Of a DNA stretch of 64,000 nt, positions 54,825-64,000 are shown one piece after another. Position 1 is the first letter of the stretch, and each line of letters begins with the position of its first letter. The DNA lies in NCBI GenBank assembly GCA_022495005.1, contig JAGYXB010000290.1, positions 1-64,000 of the forward strand, read 5' to 3'. This DNA is from Rhyacophila brunnea (taxonomy: Eukaryota > Arthropoda > Insecta > Trichoptera > Rhyacophilidae). Under the pieces are notes generated by a model. The model was not told where the DNA came from, did no database searches, and was given only the letters and a program-made list of their open reading frames with translations. The position numbers and the translations under genes are program-made.

Positions 54825-55500
54825 TCTTCTAGCGGAGGTCGGCAACCATCAAGGCGATCTTATCTTTGTCGTCTGCTACCCGGAACAGTTCAGTGGAGCT
54901 GCACTCGTACCAATCACGGAGGTTCTTAAGCCACGAAATGCGCCGCCATCCTCTGCTACGCTTACCATTGATCTTTCCTTGAATAACAAGTTGGGAAATG
55001 CTGTACTTCTGTCCTCTCATAATGTGGCCGAGGTACTGTAGTTTCCTGATTTTGATACTACGTAGAACTTCTCGGTCCTTCCCCATTCGATTGAGAAGAG
55101 GGAACTCAGAAATAATGGGAACTGAAATACCTAACGGGTAAGGCGATAGCAGATAACCGATTCGAGTAAGGAAGAATCCGGGTTAAACTTACACACGTGT
55201 CAACAATACGTTTTAAGTCGAAAACTGAAAACTGCTCTCGGTTTATGCCTTTACGCTCATTTAATGTTGGTGTATTACACACACTATTGCACGTGCATAA
55301 TGCGTGCTTCATTTTCGTAGGACACTCACACATTCAAAACCCTGCATCAAGATGCGGCGTATTGAATATAGTCTATCGGTATTATATTTATTATCTGTTC
55401 TGTGATTGAGAACTTCAACATTATTTTGTCACCCGGTCAGTCCAAGGAATTTTGAGGATGCGTCTATACAGCCACATCTCTACTGAGTATGGCAGTAGGT
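54825..55500 (-). pseudogene. RTE-like retrotransposon tail, split by a 0.3-kb insert
   Basis: The minus-strand pieces 55410-55500 (VEMWLYRRILKIPWTDRVTK, then shifted) and 54825-55090 (RMGKDREVLRSIKIRKLQYL, GKINGKRSRGWRRISWLKNL and a short end) are consecutive parts of one conserved C-terminal region. They are separated only by element Z (55098-55403) and its duplication GATTGAGAA. This is a different subfamily from the copies at 43.2 and 53.8 kb. Confidence 0.82.
55098..55403 (+). mobile_element. Small element Z, copy 1, 9-bp TSD
   Basis: 306 bp flanked by GATTGAGAA (55089-55097 and 55404-55412). It starts near AACTCAGAAATAATGGGAAC and ends ATTATATTTATTATCTGTT. A second copy is inverted at 61194-61495. 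It has no terminal inverted repeats, no clear tRNA boxes and no coding sequence. A SINE-like retroposon or an unusual solo element is possible. Confidence 0.8.
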
Positions 55501-55504
55501 ATAA

Positions 55505-55905
55505 TGGATAATATAGCAAAAGACGTTTGCCGCATTTTATCGCTGGCATTTTACTTTAAAAACCAAAACTGGCCTGTCTTCAACATTGAGAATTATGTAA
55601 AACTTTTTTACTCAACATAGCTCGTGAAAAATATTAAGTTCTAAAAAACTCCTCACTGATGCATTATCATATTAGGCACGGTAGTCTATTAAAATGTATG
55701 AATACCGGATAATAATGAATATGTGTAATCCCTATGCACCTGACACACAATCACGTCAGATTGGCCGACCGAAGTACCGCAGCAAACTTTTCACAATGCA
55801 TGTGGGCGTCGAAAAGTTCGAGTTTAAAATCGTATAAATTCACATAGTACTGATAATGCTACAAGGTTTTCTAAAAATACAATATCACAAAAAAATTATA
55901 AGAAA
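55505..55905. other. Unassigned DNA
   Basis: No coding or repeat signal noted. Confidence 0.4.
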
Positions 55906-55907
55906 AA

Positions 55908-56395
55908 AAATCGGTGTATGTGCTTATGTGAACGATGGCCGCGCGGCTTAAGTGCGGGTCTATAGTGTCCTGGGTTTGGCAAGTATACATATGGTTTTTC
56001 AATTTGTGAATGAGTCAGAGTATGGACCTAATAGGTTGAGCAAGTGGCTGACATCCATTTCTCGTAAAAATAAAATCTGTTAATACGAACCCCCACTCTG
56101 TAGAGGCCCATATGATCCTATCAGTATTGGAGATAATAATAAAAAAAATAATAATGTGCTTATGTACGCGCGTTAGAAGTTATACTTCGTTGGCGTAACA
56201 AAACTTGTGATAACCTACACTCTTCGACTAGCTCTTAATTATCTTGTTAAATTATACACTCAAGAAAAAGGACCGCTTATTGGAACGCCGTTGGTTTATT
56301 TCTATATACTTTAATTTAAAATACTAAATTATATAACACTCTGACGCTTAATCGTTTATTTACGTAAGGAATTGCAAATGGCCGACAATGATAAA
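55908..56395 (+). repeat. Interspersed repeat V, copy 2 (interrupted)
   Basis: It matches 31735-32030 on both sides of the SINE at 55930-56153. Confidence 0.75.
55930..56153 (+). mobile_element. tRNA-derived SINE, family S1 (copy E), 12-bp TSD
   Basis: Flanked by ATGTGCTTATGT at 55918-55929 and 56154-56165. The long A-rich tail and the 12-bp duplication are typical of LINE-mobilised SINEs. The head is partly deleted, with the B-box degraded. Confidence 0.88.
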
Positions 56396-56590
56396 TTCAA
56401 GAAGAGAATAATTCTACTATCAAACTTGCGTTTGTATACAGCTGACTGATTCGCAGCTAACTTCATACTGTCGCGCACTTTTGTAACAGTGTGCGCGCGC
56501 AGCTCTCAATTTCACTCTCTACCAAACGCCCCGTATAGATGTATAGCTTCAAAAAATTCTCTTGTTCGTTGATTTTCATTTACTAAGCCA

Positions 56591-56998
56591 AGTTAAATGA
56601 GTTGCCAAGAGTCATAACTCACATATTCCAAAAATCGAGTTTTGAGATAATCGCAAAAAACACCAGAGCACTGTTTTTTGAATATTATTGAGCAAGTGAA
56701 AACTCCTAAGGCTGCAGACACACAGCACACTATGAGAAATAGAGCTCCCTGATTGGTTAGAAAACCCTTTATGACAGAACTCACAGTATTCATTGAAAAA
56801 TATTAGTTACGACGCCAGCAGTCATCTTTATCAACGATCTTCACATGGTTCAATTAAAGTGACTTTTGATACCCAACTATTTTTTCTTTGTACAGATTAA
56901 TGCCTTTCGAATCTTTAACTATATATGAAAATTTAGCTAAAAAATTACAAAATTGCAAACTGTGAGTTATGACTCTAGGTGACTCATATATTTTAACT
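56591..56998. repeat. ~0.4-kb unit with imperfect inverted ends
   Basis: AGTTAAATGAGTTGCCAAGA...ACTCACA at 56591-56623 is inverted, with a few changes, at 56961-56998 (TGTGAGTTATGACTCTAGGT). It may be a small TIR element. The candidate coding exon at 56623-56793 lies inside. Confidence 0.55.
56623..56793 (-). CDS. Candidate coding exon with signal-anchor segment
   Basis: The minus strand has an ATG at 56793 and then 57 codons that end exactly, in phase 0, at a consensus 5' splice site GTGAGT (56622-56617). Without splicing the frame would stop nine codons later. The product has a hydrophobic stretch GALFLIVCCVSAALGVFTCS that could be a signal anchor or membrane segment, then basic and cysteine-containing residues. 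I do not recognise the family and no acceptor exon is identifiable here. The flanking inverted repeats argue that it may be incidental to a small transposon. Confidence 0.25.
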
Positions 56999-56999
56999 A

Positions 57000-57370
57000 G
57001 ATAAAGTGGCGCCCAACGAATTTGGACTATAAAAAGATGAAGTCTTATATGGTATTTCTCTTATGATATTATATTATAGATGGAATAGAAGCGCCCGGAC
57101 GGCCACCGATGGCTCAGTAGTGACCTAAAGCACGCTTCCACATTGGACGGTTTTAAATAGACAACATTCAACTAAAAACTTGGGCTGTGACGGAAAAAAC
57201 CCGTACATAAGCCGTATAGTATAAAATGACCGTGAACTTCTTGCCGATTCGGATTTTTACCGTTCGATTTTTTTCCGTACGGTGAAAACCGTGTAGTATG
57301 AAATAATAGTTACTCGACTGCAGTTATATACGGCTTTACAAAAATTTTACATGATTTTTCAACTAAATAA
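57000..57370. other. Unassigned DNA with repeated CCGT motifs
   Basis: 57180-57310 contains several related segments (GCCGTATAGTATAAAAT, ACCGTGTAGTATGAAATA, CCGTACGG). No gene. A PBS-like TGGCGCCCAACG at 57006 is not next to an LTR end. Confidence 0.35.
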
Positions 57371-57372
57371 TA

Positions 57373-57444
57373 ATGTCAAAGTGCAGTGTTATTGGCTGCT
57401 TGTCTACTCATCGTGACGGCATGTCTTTTTATACGCCCTGCTAA
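57373..57444 (+). pseudogene. THAP-like zinc finger N-terminus, 23 codons
   Basis: ATG followed by MSKCSVIGCLSTHRDGMSFY and a stop three codons later. A CX4C pair directly after the initiator Met, followed by a SFY/SFH-type segment, is how THAP domains begin. The remaining ligands are absent, so this is a broken fragment (P-element-type transposase or THAP gene) or a chance match. Confidence 0.35.
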
Positions 57445-59860
57445 TGGTCAAATAAATGTCATATTAGTAATTTAAAGTTCTCTACAAATAAACCTAAAAT
57501 GCAAAATAACTTGTAGCTAAATTCATATGTAAACCAATAGTTCTTTTTTAGCTTCAATGTCATAGAGTTAAGTTCTATCTCTATAGAAGAGGTTTTCAAC
57601 ATCAGCATACAGTAATTAACTGTATGTTGAATGACAGTTGAATATTGAATCATTTTTCAACAAATTTGATCGATTTGTAAGTTGAATTGAATGAAATTGA
57701 GATTTTTCTATTTTTATTCGCTTAATATTCGAGTCAACTGGTTGCCTAGATAAGTAACCAAGGTGATACCAATATTTTTATTACTAAAATTGATACGCGG
57801 AAATATTCGTTTCGGTATCTTGTCCATCATTTAACATTTAACAGACATTTGATTGACAAAAATCGCCTTCTTCCGTTTAAAATTATTCCTTTACATAAAA
57901 TATTAACCCTAAATTATTATTAAGTTACAAGCACCCTGTGATTGACACTAGTATGAACACCAGTTACACATTGGTGCCGGCCCCAGTGTTTGAACATGTG
58001 GTCTCGAAGATCCTCAGTTCTACTCTTAGTGCCAAGTTCGTTTGTACTCCACGAATCCTGGAAATTTACATAAAAAGTTTTATCTACACACAAGGAATGG
58101 TTAGTTGCAAAAACCGGTAATATTTTTTTATTAATTATTCTAAGAATTTGTTTCATTAATAAAGCGATGATAAATTAGTTTAAGGATATTTATTTTATGC
58201 CTGATGTAACTGATACTTATTAAGATGCTTGATTCTGAACCTTCAAAATTACTAGACAATGTAGCATGATAAAATGACACGGCTGTTAAGTGATACTTGT
58301 TTAAATCCTTATATGTATTCGGTAATATTATAACAATGAAGCTTTTAAGTAACTATACACGATGAGTGTTAGTAGGTATACACTAATAATATTGAGAGTC
58401 AATAGCTATAAAATGAAATCAATATGGACCATAACTACACCACGAAAAGATAATGGCGGCTAGTTGTCAAAAAATATTGAAATTAAATCAATTAAAAAAA
58501 CCAAAGATATCAATGTTCTATTCGGATGATAAAGTCTAGGTCAAAAATTAAATGGCGTCTATCTATCATTTAAAAATAATAATAATATAGTTATGAAGGG
58601 TGTTTTGGGTACCTACATTATATTATAATAAAAGAGTGTACTGAACTACTTTGACTGTTGTTTAAATTAATAATAATAAAGTTAATTGGTTTAATTTGAA
58701 CATTTTAAAGTTTCGTTGCCTTTGAAAAATGGAGAGAAGCCATTTTGGTTAATATTACCTACTCAGTTTATATGTTGTACTGAAGGTGGATGCTGAGTGT
58801 CATGGACAGCTGAATTTTCTGTATCAAACTTTCTAATTCTTTAACCACATATTGAGAGATATATTATAAACACGACATTCAAATTAATGTTAACTCAAAG
58901 AAAGAATAGTGCCATGGATTTTCCATTGACAGGTTGCCAATTTAGCGTTTTTTCTGCCAGATTTAGCATTTTTCCATGCCTAAAGGCAAAAAAACGCATC
59001 TGGCTTGTGGCATTTTTACTAGCATTTTTGATGCCTCGCTAGATATTTAGTTTATTTATTTTCATGCAAATCACATTTTTGACTATCAGATACTTAGTGC
59101 AGGTAGGCCAGTACCTATTTTAGTACAGTGAGAAATAAAACAACATAATTTAACACTTTAAACAATAGGAAAATTCATGGATTTATAGTGAAATGGTATA
59201 CCTACTTACTATAATTTAATGTGTGCTTAGGTAATGTATGTGACGTCAGTTTGACAATTATCGGAATGATATGAAACGAAACTTGAACGCCGTTGACAAA
59301 ATATAGGCATGTCAATTGTCAATTTATAGTCAATCGTATAGAATTTTTTTTCGATTTTTGCACTTTTTTTAGATATGAGTTAGGAAAGGTATTGATTTCA
59401 TTCTTAATGGAATAAGTAAATTTACTTGCAATTTTGTTTTCACAAAATATAGCATTTTTTCTGCTTTTCGTACCCCGTCTGGTATATTTTTATCAACAAC
59501 ACTTAGCAACAATTGTCATACGTGGCTCTGTATAACAAAAGCCGAGCCAGTTTTATGAGGTCCCCATGGATAAAAAGAGAATTTCTTCGATTTTTTTGTA
59601 GCCAATTTTGAAACTAAACGCTTCAATAGAACCTCAAATAATAGAAGTCTCATTCTTTAACAAAAACTACTTTGTCACGGACCAGCGGTATTTTACTTGG
59701 CTGCAAGTCCCCGAGTATCACGTATAGATATGAAAATACGCGGAAAAGATTCCATGCATTGGGGAAAATTCTACGTTAATTTTCCGGGCTTTATTATCTT
59801 AATTGACAATTTAATACTTTTGGCAAGATTTAAAGATGTAAAATTGTAAGGGTGAATTCG
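57445..59860. other. Unassigned AT-rich DNA
   Basis: A perfect small palindrome CATACAGT-AATTA-ACTGTATG lies near 57607. A 60-codon frame at 57938-58120 has no motif. No gene is supported over 2.4 kb. Confidence 0.4.
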
Positions 59861-59867
59861 TTGGAAT

Positions 59868-60510
59868 TAGGGATTGCAATACCGAATGAATATATCAATA
59901 CCGGTATTTCGGTATTTATTATTGAATACCGGGATTCGTCAAAACATAATATTGAAAAAAGAAGTACTTATCGATAAATATAGGTAACTATTAAAATCTA
60001 TTTAAAACACTATTTTATGACAACCTTGTACCTACTACATTTATTATGTTGACCTTTATAAATATGTATTGATCATAATAGTTAAGAACTGATAATTTTT
60101 ACAGTCCGGTACACCGGTGTTACATTATGTACATCCAACAATCGTTGGATCAATAGTAAATGATAGATTAATAATAAGAAATGTTATGTCTTTTCCAAAA
60201 TTTGTTAATTTATCGCGACAGTTCCATAACTATATTTGAGGGATTTTGTTTTAATTTTATTTGACTTTTGTTAGTTTAAGTTTAAGTGAATATATTTGCG
60301 TCTCGGTAGCATAAAAATTACACACTAAATTTAATATACAATAAATAGTAGTAAGTAATGAAAAAATACATTAAATTCATTTTCGAAAACATAAACGTTT
60401 ATGCTTTTTTTAATACCGAAAATACCGGTATATTGAATTTCTAAAACCGGTATTTCGGTATCGATAAATAATTGAATACCGGTTTTGAAATAACGGTATT
60501 GCAATCCCTA
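59868..60510. mobile_element. hAT-type MITE, family M1 (copy 3), 8-bp TSD
   Basis: TAGGGATTGCAATACCG and CGGTATTGCAATCCCTA ends. Perfect duplication GTTGGAAT at 59860-59867 and 60511-60518. The interior matches the other two copies partly (TATGTATTGATCATAAT). Confidence 0.94.
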
Positions 60511-60797
60511 GTTGGAATTAGTTTTAAATTTCTGTATAGATGTAATAAAGTGTTTCGTTTGGGTAATCGTTTATGTGTTTTTTTTTTATACGAAAGGGGG
60601 TTTAAGATATAAACTATGTCAGTCTTTCGCCTCGGCGTACAAAGACGTGGGTCCCAGGTTTGAATTATCCGTCTTGCAAATACACAATATATTATTTTTC
60701 AATTTGTATTTAGAGTCAGTGCATGGACCTAATAGGTTGAGCAAGTGACTAAAATCCATTCCTTGTAAAAACAAAAATCTTTTAATACAAACCTCTA

Positions 60798-61159
60798 TCG
60801 GGGGGTGAATGTATGTGCTGTTCTTACCCCCGATGTTATTAATATATTATTTAGAAAGTTGCGTTGCGTGTGCGTAATATGTTAATTCAGGTAGTGAGGA
60901 ATAAAACACAGTGGTTGCATTTTTTTGGTTTTATATTGTAGATAAAAAGTTTGGATACACACAGCACTAATACAGGACTGTCACATTAGTTTTATGTTGA
61001 GTTTGAAGGTTTACATTATGATTTGATTTGAGGTTAAATGTTACGTGGAGTTGCGCGCGTAAATGGGCTACACTGTTGAAAGGCCGAAGTGCAACTAATT
61101 TATTGATTGTCATTTCATGTTTGAGCATAGACAATAATGCGTAAGTTGTAGGGTTGAGT
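60798..61159. mobile_element. Unnamed 362-bp element, 9-bp TSD
   Basis: Flanked by AAACCTCTA (60789-60797 and 61160-61168). It begins TCGGGGGGTGAATG and ends TTGTAGGGTTGAGT. It has no inverted ends, no tRNA boxes and no coding potential. A 9-bp duplication is seen with MULEs and with some retroposons. Confidence 0.72.
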
Positions 61160-61193
61160 AAACCTCTACACCTCCAATCAGTGGAGGCCACAT

Positions 61194-61495
61194 AACAGAT
61201 AATAAATATAATACCGATAGGGTATATTCCATACGCCGCATGTTGATGCAGGATTTTGAATGTGTGAGTGTCCTACGAAAATGAAGCACGCATTATGCAC
61301 GTGCAATAGTATGTGTAATACACCAACATTAAAGTAGCGTAAATGCATAAACCGAGAGCAGTTTTCGGTATACGACGTAAAACGCATTCTTGACACGTGT
61401 TTAAGTTTAACCCGGATTCTTCCTTACTCGTGTCGGTTACCTGCTATCGCCTTACCCGTTATGTATTTCAGTTCCCGTTATTTCTGAGTTCTTTG
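61194..61495 (-). mobile_element. Small element Z, copy 2
   Basis: Inverted copy of 55098-55403, flanked by a 12-13-bp repeat of the SINE (GTGGAGGCCACAT at 61181 and GTGGAGGCCCAT at 61496). Confidence 0.78.
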
Positions 61496-61699
61496 GTGGA
61501 GGCCCATATGATCACATTAGGATCGAACAAAACAAAAGAAGAAGTAGAAATATTATGGTCTCACTAGTTTATTCTCTAGATAATGAGTTGTTTTTTGATT
61601 GAGTATTTTATAATCTGATTTAATATATATTTATCATGTCTTTTCAGTCTACGCCAATAATTACAAAAAATCCTCTGGCTAGAAAAAATCTCAGATATT

Positions 61700-61785
61700 A
61701 TGTATAGTGACCTCAGTGGGAATCAAATCCAGAACACGTGGTGTGAAAAGCGAGTGCCTTACGCATTGATCCGCCAAAATACTGA
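61700..61785 (-). mobile_element. tRNA-like SINE head
   Basis: The minus strand has TGCGTAAGGCACTCGC and GGATTTGATTCCCACTGAG (degenerate B-box), in the same arrangement as the diverged unit at 33700-33775. Confidence 0.5.
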
Positions 61786-62359
61786 CGTAAAATCTGAAAT
61801 GCTTATATCAACAAAACAACTTTTTTTTTTAAATTATTCTTAAAGTAATCTCTATATATATAAAAATCTCGTGTCACGATGTTTGTGGTCGAACTCCTCC
61901 GAAATGGCTCGACCGATTTTTATGAATATTGTTATGTATATTTGTTAGGTATGAGAATAGGTCAACAAGTATATTTCATACCGCTAGGTGATTAGGGTAT
62001 CTCTATCCAGAAAAATTTTCTTTTATTTTTTTGACAATTTTTTTTTTGTATTTTTTTTATTATTTGGCATAAAAAAATACCTATAACCTCAAATTTTCAC
62101 TTTCCTACCCCTATCCTCCCATTTTTTAATCGCGATTTTATTATTTTTGTATGAACAAATTTAACCGTCGTTCGTATTTCAAACAGAACGAAATTATTTA
62201 TGTTGTTGAATGACAGATGGCACTACGTCCGAGAAGAATTCAAGAGAAGCGTCGCGTCATTTTGACATTTCATTCGGCAAATCACAACGCAGTGCATGCA
62301 AAATTTTGTACGATTTATTTTAATTTATCTATTTGTATGTGCGTGTATTACAGTGCATA

Positions 62360-63420
62360 ATGCCAGCAAGACGCAAGGGGGGCCATTTGGGCTGTCGAAC
62401 AAATAAAGCAACAAACATGCGAAATAGTAGAGTAGAAAGAACAGACGAACTAATCCAACAAGATAACAAAAACGTGCGTGTAAGCATGTCGCAATTGCGT
62501 GCATCTCAATCACAAGAGGCACGAGCTGAACGAAATCAACAACGACAATTGGAACGGAGCCAAGCGCGCCGGTTTGTAGTTAACACACGCAGAGCAAATG
62601 ACCGACAACGCCAACAAGTACATCGAACATTTACATCCGCTTCGTTCCTTCGTCTCGCATTCGAGTACGAGCCAGATATTGAATATTCCGCTCATCCGAA
62701 TGTGCTGATTGGAGCTACGGACAAAGAATGTCCCTATTGTCATGCGCTCAAATTCAAACATGAGTCAGCCGGGATGTGTTGCGCATCAGGAAAAGTGCAA
62801 CTACCAGAAATTGAGATACCACCAGAACCATTGAACAGCTTGCTCATTGGCACGGTTCCGGATTCAAACCTGTTCCTGAAGTCCATTCGCACATTCAATT
62901 CATGCTTCCAAATGACTTCGTCCGGAGCAACAGAAATAGTTCACAATACTGCGGCAAATGGTCAACAATTCCATTCTACGTTCAAAATCAAAGGTCAAGT
63001 ATACCACAAAGTAGGCTCATTGCTGCTAATGCCAAACGAACCACATACATTTTTACAAATCTACTTCATGGGCGGGCGGTGAGGACATCAATCATGTGGA
63101 TGCACGTTGCGGCTACAATAGCCTCAATTCGCCTAATGCCAGGCGCATCGTCGGCGAACTGGACGCCCTGTTGAATGAGCACAATGAATTATTGAAATTC
63201 TTCAAAGCACACATGCACGAATTGCAAAGTGACAATCACGCTATTGTCATCAATCCTGATAAAACACCAGCTGGAGAGCACGTGCGTCGATTCAATGCGC
63301 TGTTGTTGACGACATTGCTGGAATCATGGTTGGCGACCGCACATCGACGCGAGAAATCGTGATTCGAAGAAGAAACAATAATCTGGAGTTCATCGCTGAC
63401 ACACACCGTTCATAGGACGC
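62360..63420 (+). pseudogene. Helitron Rep/helicase, N-terminal part, frameshifted
   Basis: The first frame (to 63082) starts most naturally at the ATG at 62360, giving MPARRKGGHLGCRTNKATNM, the conserved Helitron start. An R/Q-rich segment and then a zinc-binding ECPYCHALKFKHESAGMCCA segment follow, leading into the Helitron-like N domain. Near 63080 the reading shifts by +1 (YNSLNSPNARRIVGELDALL, HAIVINPDKTPAGEHVRRFN), and near 63300 it shifts again (IMVGDRTSTREIVIRRRNNN). The HUH nuclease motif and the whole SF1 helicase are absent, because the sequence passes directly into the 3' non-coding end. Such copies can move only if complemented. Confidence 0.87.
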
Positions 63421-63693
63421 TCTCCAATATCCGCTAATTTTCTGGAAGGGACAAGACGGATATTGCATAAACATTAAACAACGAGATCCTGTCACAGGTA
63501 ATTCATTCATTATGAACATCATTACTCATTTTGAATTGAGAAAATTAATGGTTGATGTTTTTTTGTTTTTATCGGCGGTCATCGTCTACAGTGCTCTATT
63601 CCTCTTCTGTCATAGATCCCATCCCCACACACTTACGATACATTCGTTACTTTTTATTTAACAACCAAAATATTCACTAGAAATAATTTATAT

Positions 63694-63711
63694 GGCAGAA
63701 CAACGTTTGCC
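63694..63711 (+). other. Helitron 3' hairpin
   Basis: GGCAGAACAACGTTTGCC folds with a 6-bp stem (one G-T pair). It is 11 nt from the CTAG end, as expected for the transposition stop signal. Confidence 0.8.
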
Positions 63712-63722
63712 TGGTCAGCTAG

Positions 63723-64000
63723 TAATATATAAATATCTATTTTAATATGAAAATATACTTAACGCAATAAGCATTTCTAATAATGCATTAGTTCACCAAT
63801 AATGCTGGTTGTAGAGTCTACATTCGAAGTAAAACTCAGATAATATTACAGAGAAAGGTAAGCCGTCAAACTTTAAGTGTATTTAAACTTTTAAAAGCAC
63901 TATACTGAAAGTTTGGCCAGCTATTATGGTAGTAAAATTGAATTAATTATAGAGTAAAGGAATTCTGTGGAATTATTTCATACCCCTTTTAATAACGTTC
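63723..64000. other. Flanking AT-rich DNA
   Basis: Nothing recognised. Confidence 0.4.

Larger units (their letters stand above)
60640..61528 (+). mobile_element. SINE family S1 (copy F), split by two insertions
   Basis: The pieces 60640-60797, 61160-61193 and 61496-61528 are consecutive parts of the S1 consensus (GTGGGTCCCAGGTTTGAAT ... AAACCTCTA ... GTGGAGGCCCATATGATC). They are separated by an unnamed 362-bp element and by element Z. Confidence 0.8.
61849..63722 (+). mobile_element. Helitron, both termini present, gene broken
   Basis: The 5' end is TCTCTATATATATAAAAATC after an A. The 3' end is CTAG before a T, so it sits in an AT dinucleotide without duplication. A hairpin (GGCAGAACAACGTTTGCC, 63694-63711) lies 11 nt before the 3' end. 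These are the diagnostic Helitron marks. The 1.87 kb include only the first part of the Rep/helicase gene. Confidence 0.93.

Noticed and set aside
57006..57017. Second LTR primer-binding site (TGGCGCCCAACG)
   Set aside because: No LTR ending in CA precedes it and no downstream retroelement gene is present; treated as chance or a very old remnant.
62510..62761. Frame antisense to the Helitron gene
   Set aside because: Shadow of the Rep reading frame.

Overview
The window looks like intergenic DNA from an arthropod, most probably an insect. It is AT-rich eukaryotic sequence, packed with transposons typical of insects (Ty3-type LTR element, hAT, piggyBac-like, Helitron, Jockey-like and RTE-like non-LTR elements, tRNA-derived SINEs), and it contains a short (TTAGG)n array, the usual insect telomere unit. 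I cannot name the species. I found no convincing host protein-coding gene and no rRNA or intact tRNA gene. Almost every supportable feature is a mobile element or its remnant.

Layout. 0.7-1.7 kb: a deleted hAT element with a perfect 8-bp target duplication and a SINE inside it. 2.96-13.3 kb: a complete 10.35-kb LTR retrotransposon (4-bp duplication ATAA) with unusually long LTRs of 2.5 kb, a Gag gene, no visible protease, RT or integrase, further unrecognised reading frames, and arrays of tandem and hairpin repeats. 14.2-18.0 kb: the nearly complete parent of the first hAT family (8-bp duplication GGTTATCA), inserted into a palindromic element whose centre is (TTAGG)n. 18.8-28 kb: MITEs, a Jockey-like retrotransposon tail and RTE-like remnants. 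29.6-31.1 kb: a TIR hAT-MITE and a 0.3-kb palindrome. 25.5 and 33.2 kb: a dispersed repeat carrying a hammerhead-ribozyme-like core. 35-42 kb: TIR elements, including a TTAA-flanked piggyBac-type MITE and a Harbinger-like MITE, plus SINEs. 42-45.5 kb: RTE-like fragments and a hAT remnant that still encodes a ZBED/FAM200-like transposase C-terminus. 49-52.4 kb: another hAT-MITE, a 1.35-kb palindrome and a TTAA-flanked element. 53.8-56.4 kb: RTE-like tails interrupted by small elements. 59.9-61.5 kb: a third hAT-MITE and a three-layer nested insertion. 61.85-63.72 kb: a Helitron with both termini and a broken Rep-type gene.

Target duplications and termini were read directly from the sequence. 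Family names rest on recognisable protein motifs, TIRs and duplication lengths. The features most worth following up are the gag-only giant-LTR element with mosaic LTR divergence, the hammerhead-like motif, the 1.35-kb palindrome and the telomere-repeat-cored palindrome. None can be claimed as a new system from sequence reading alone.
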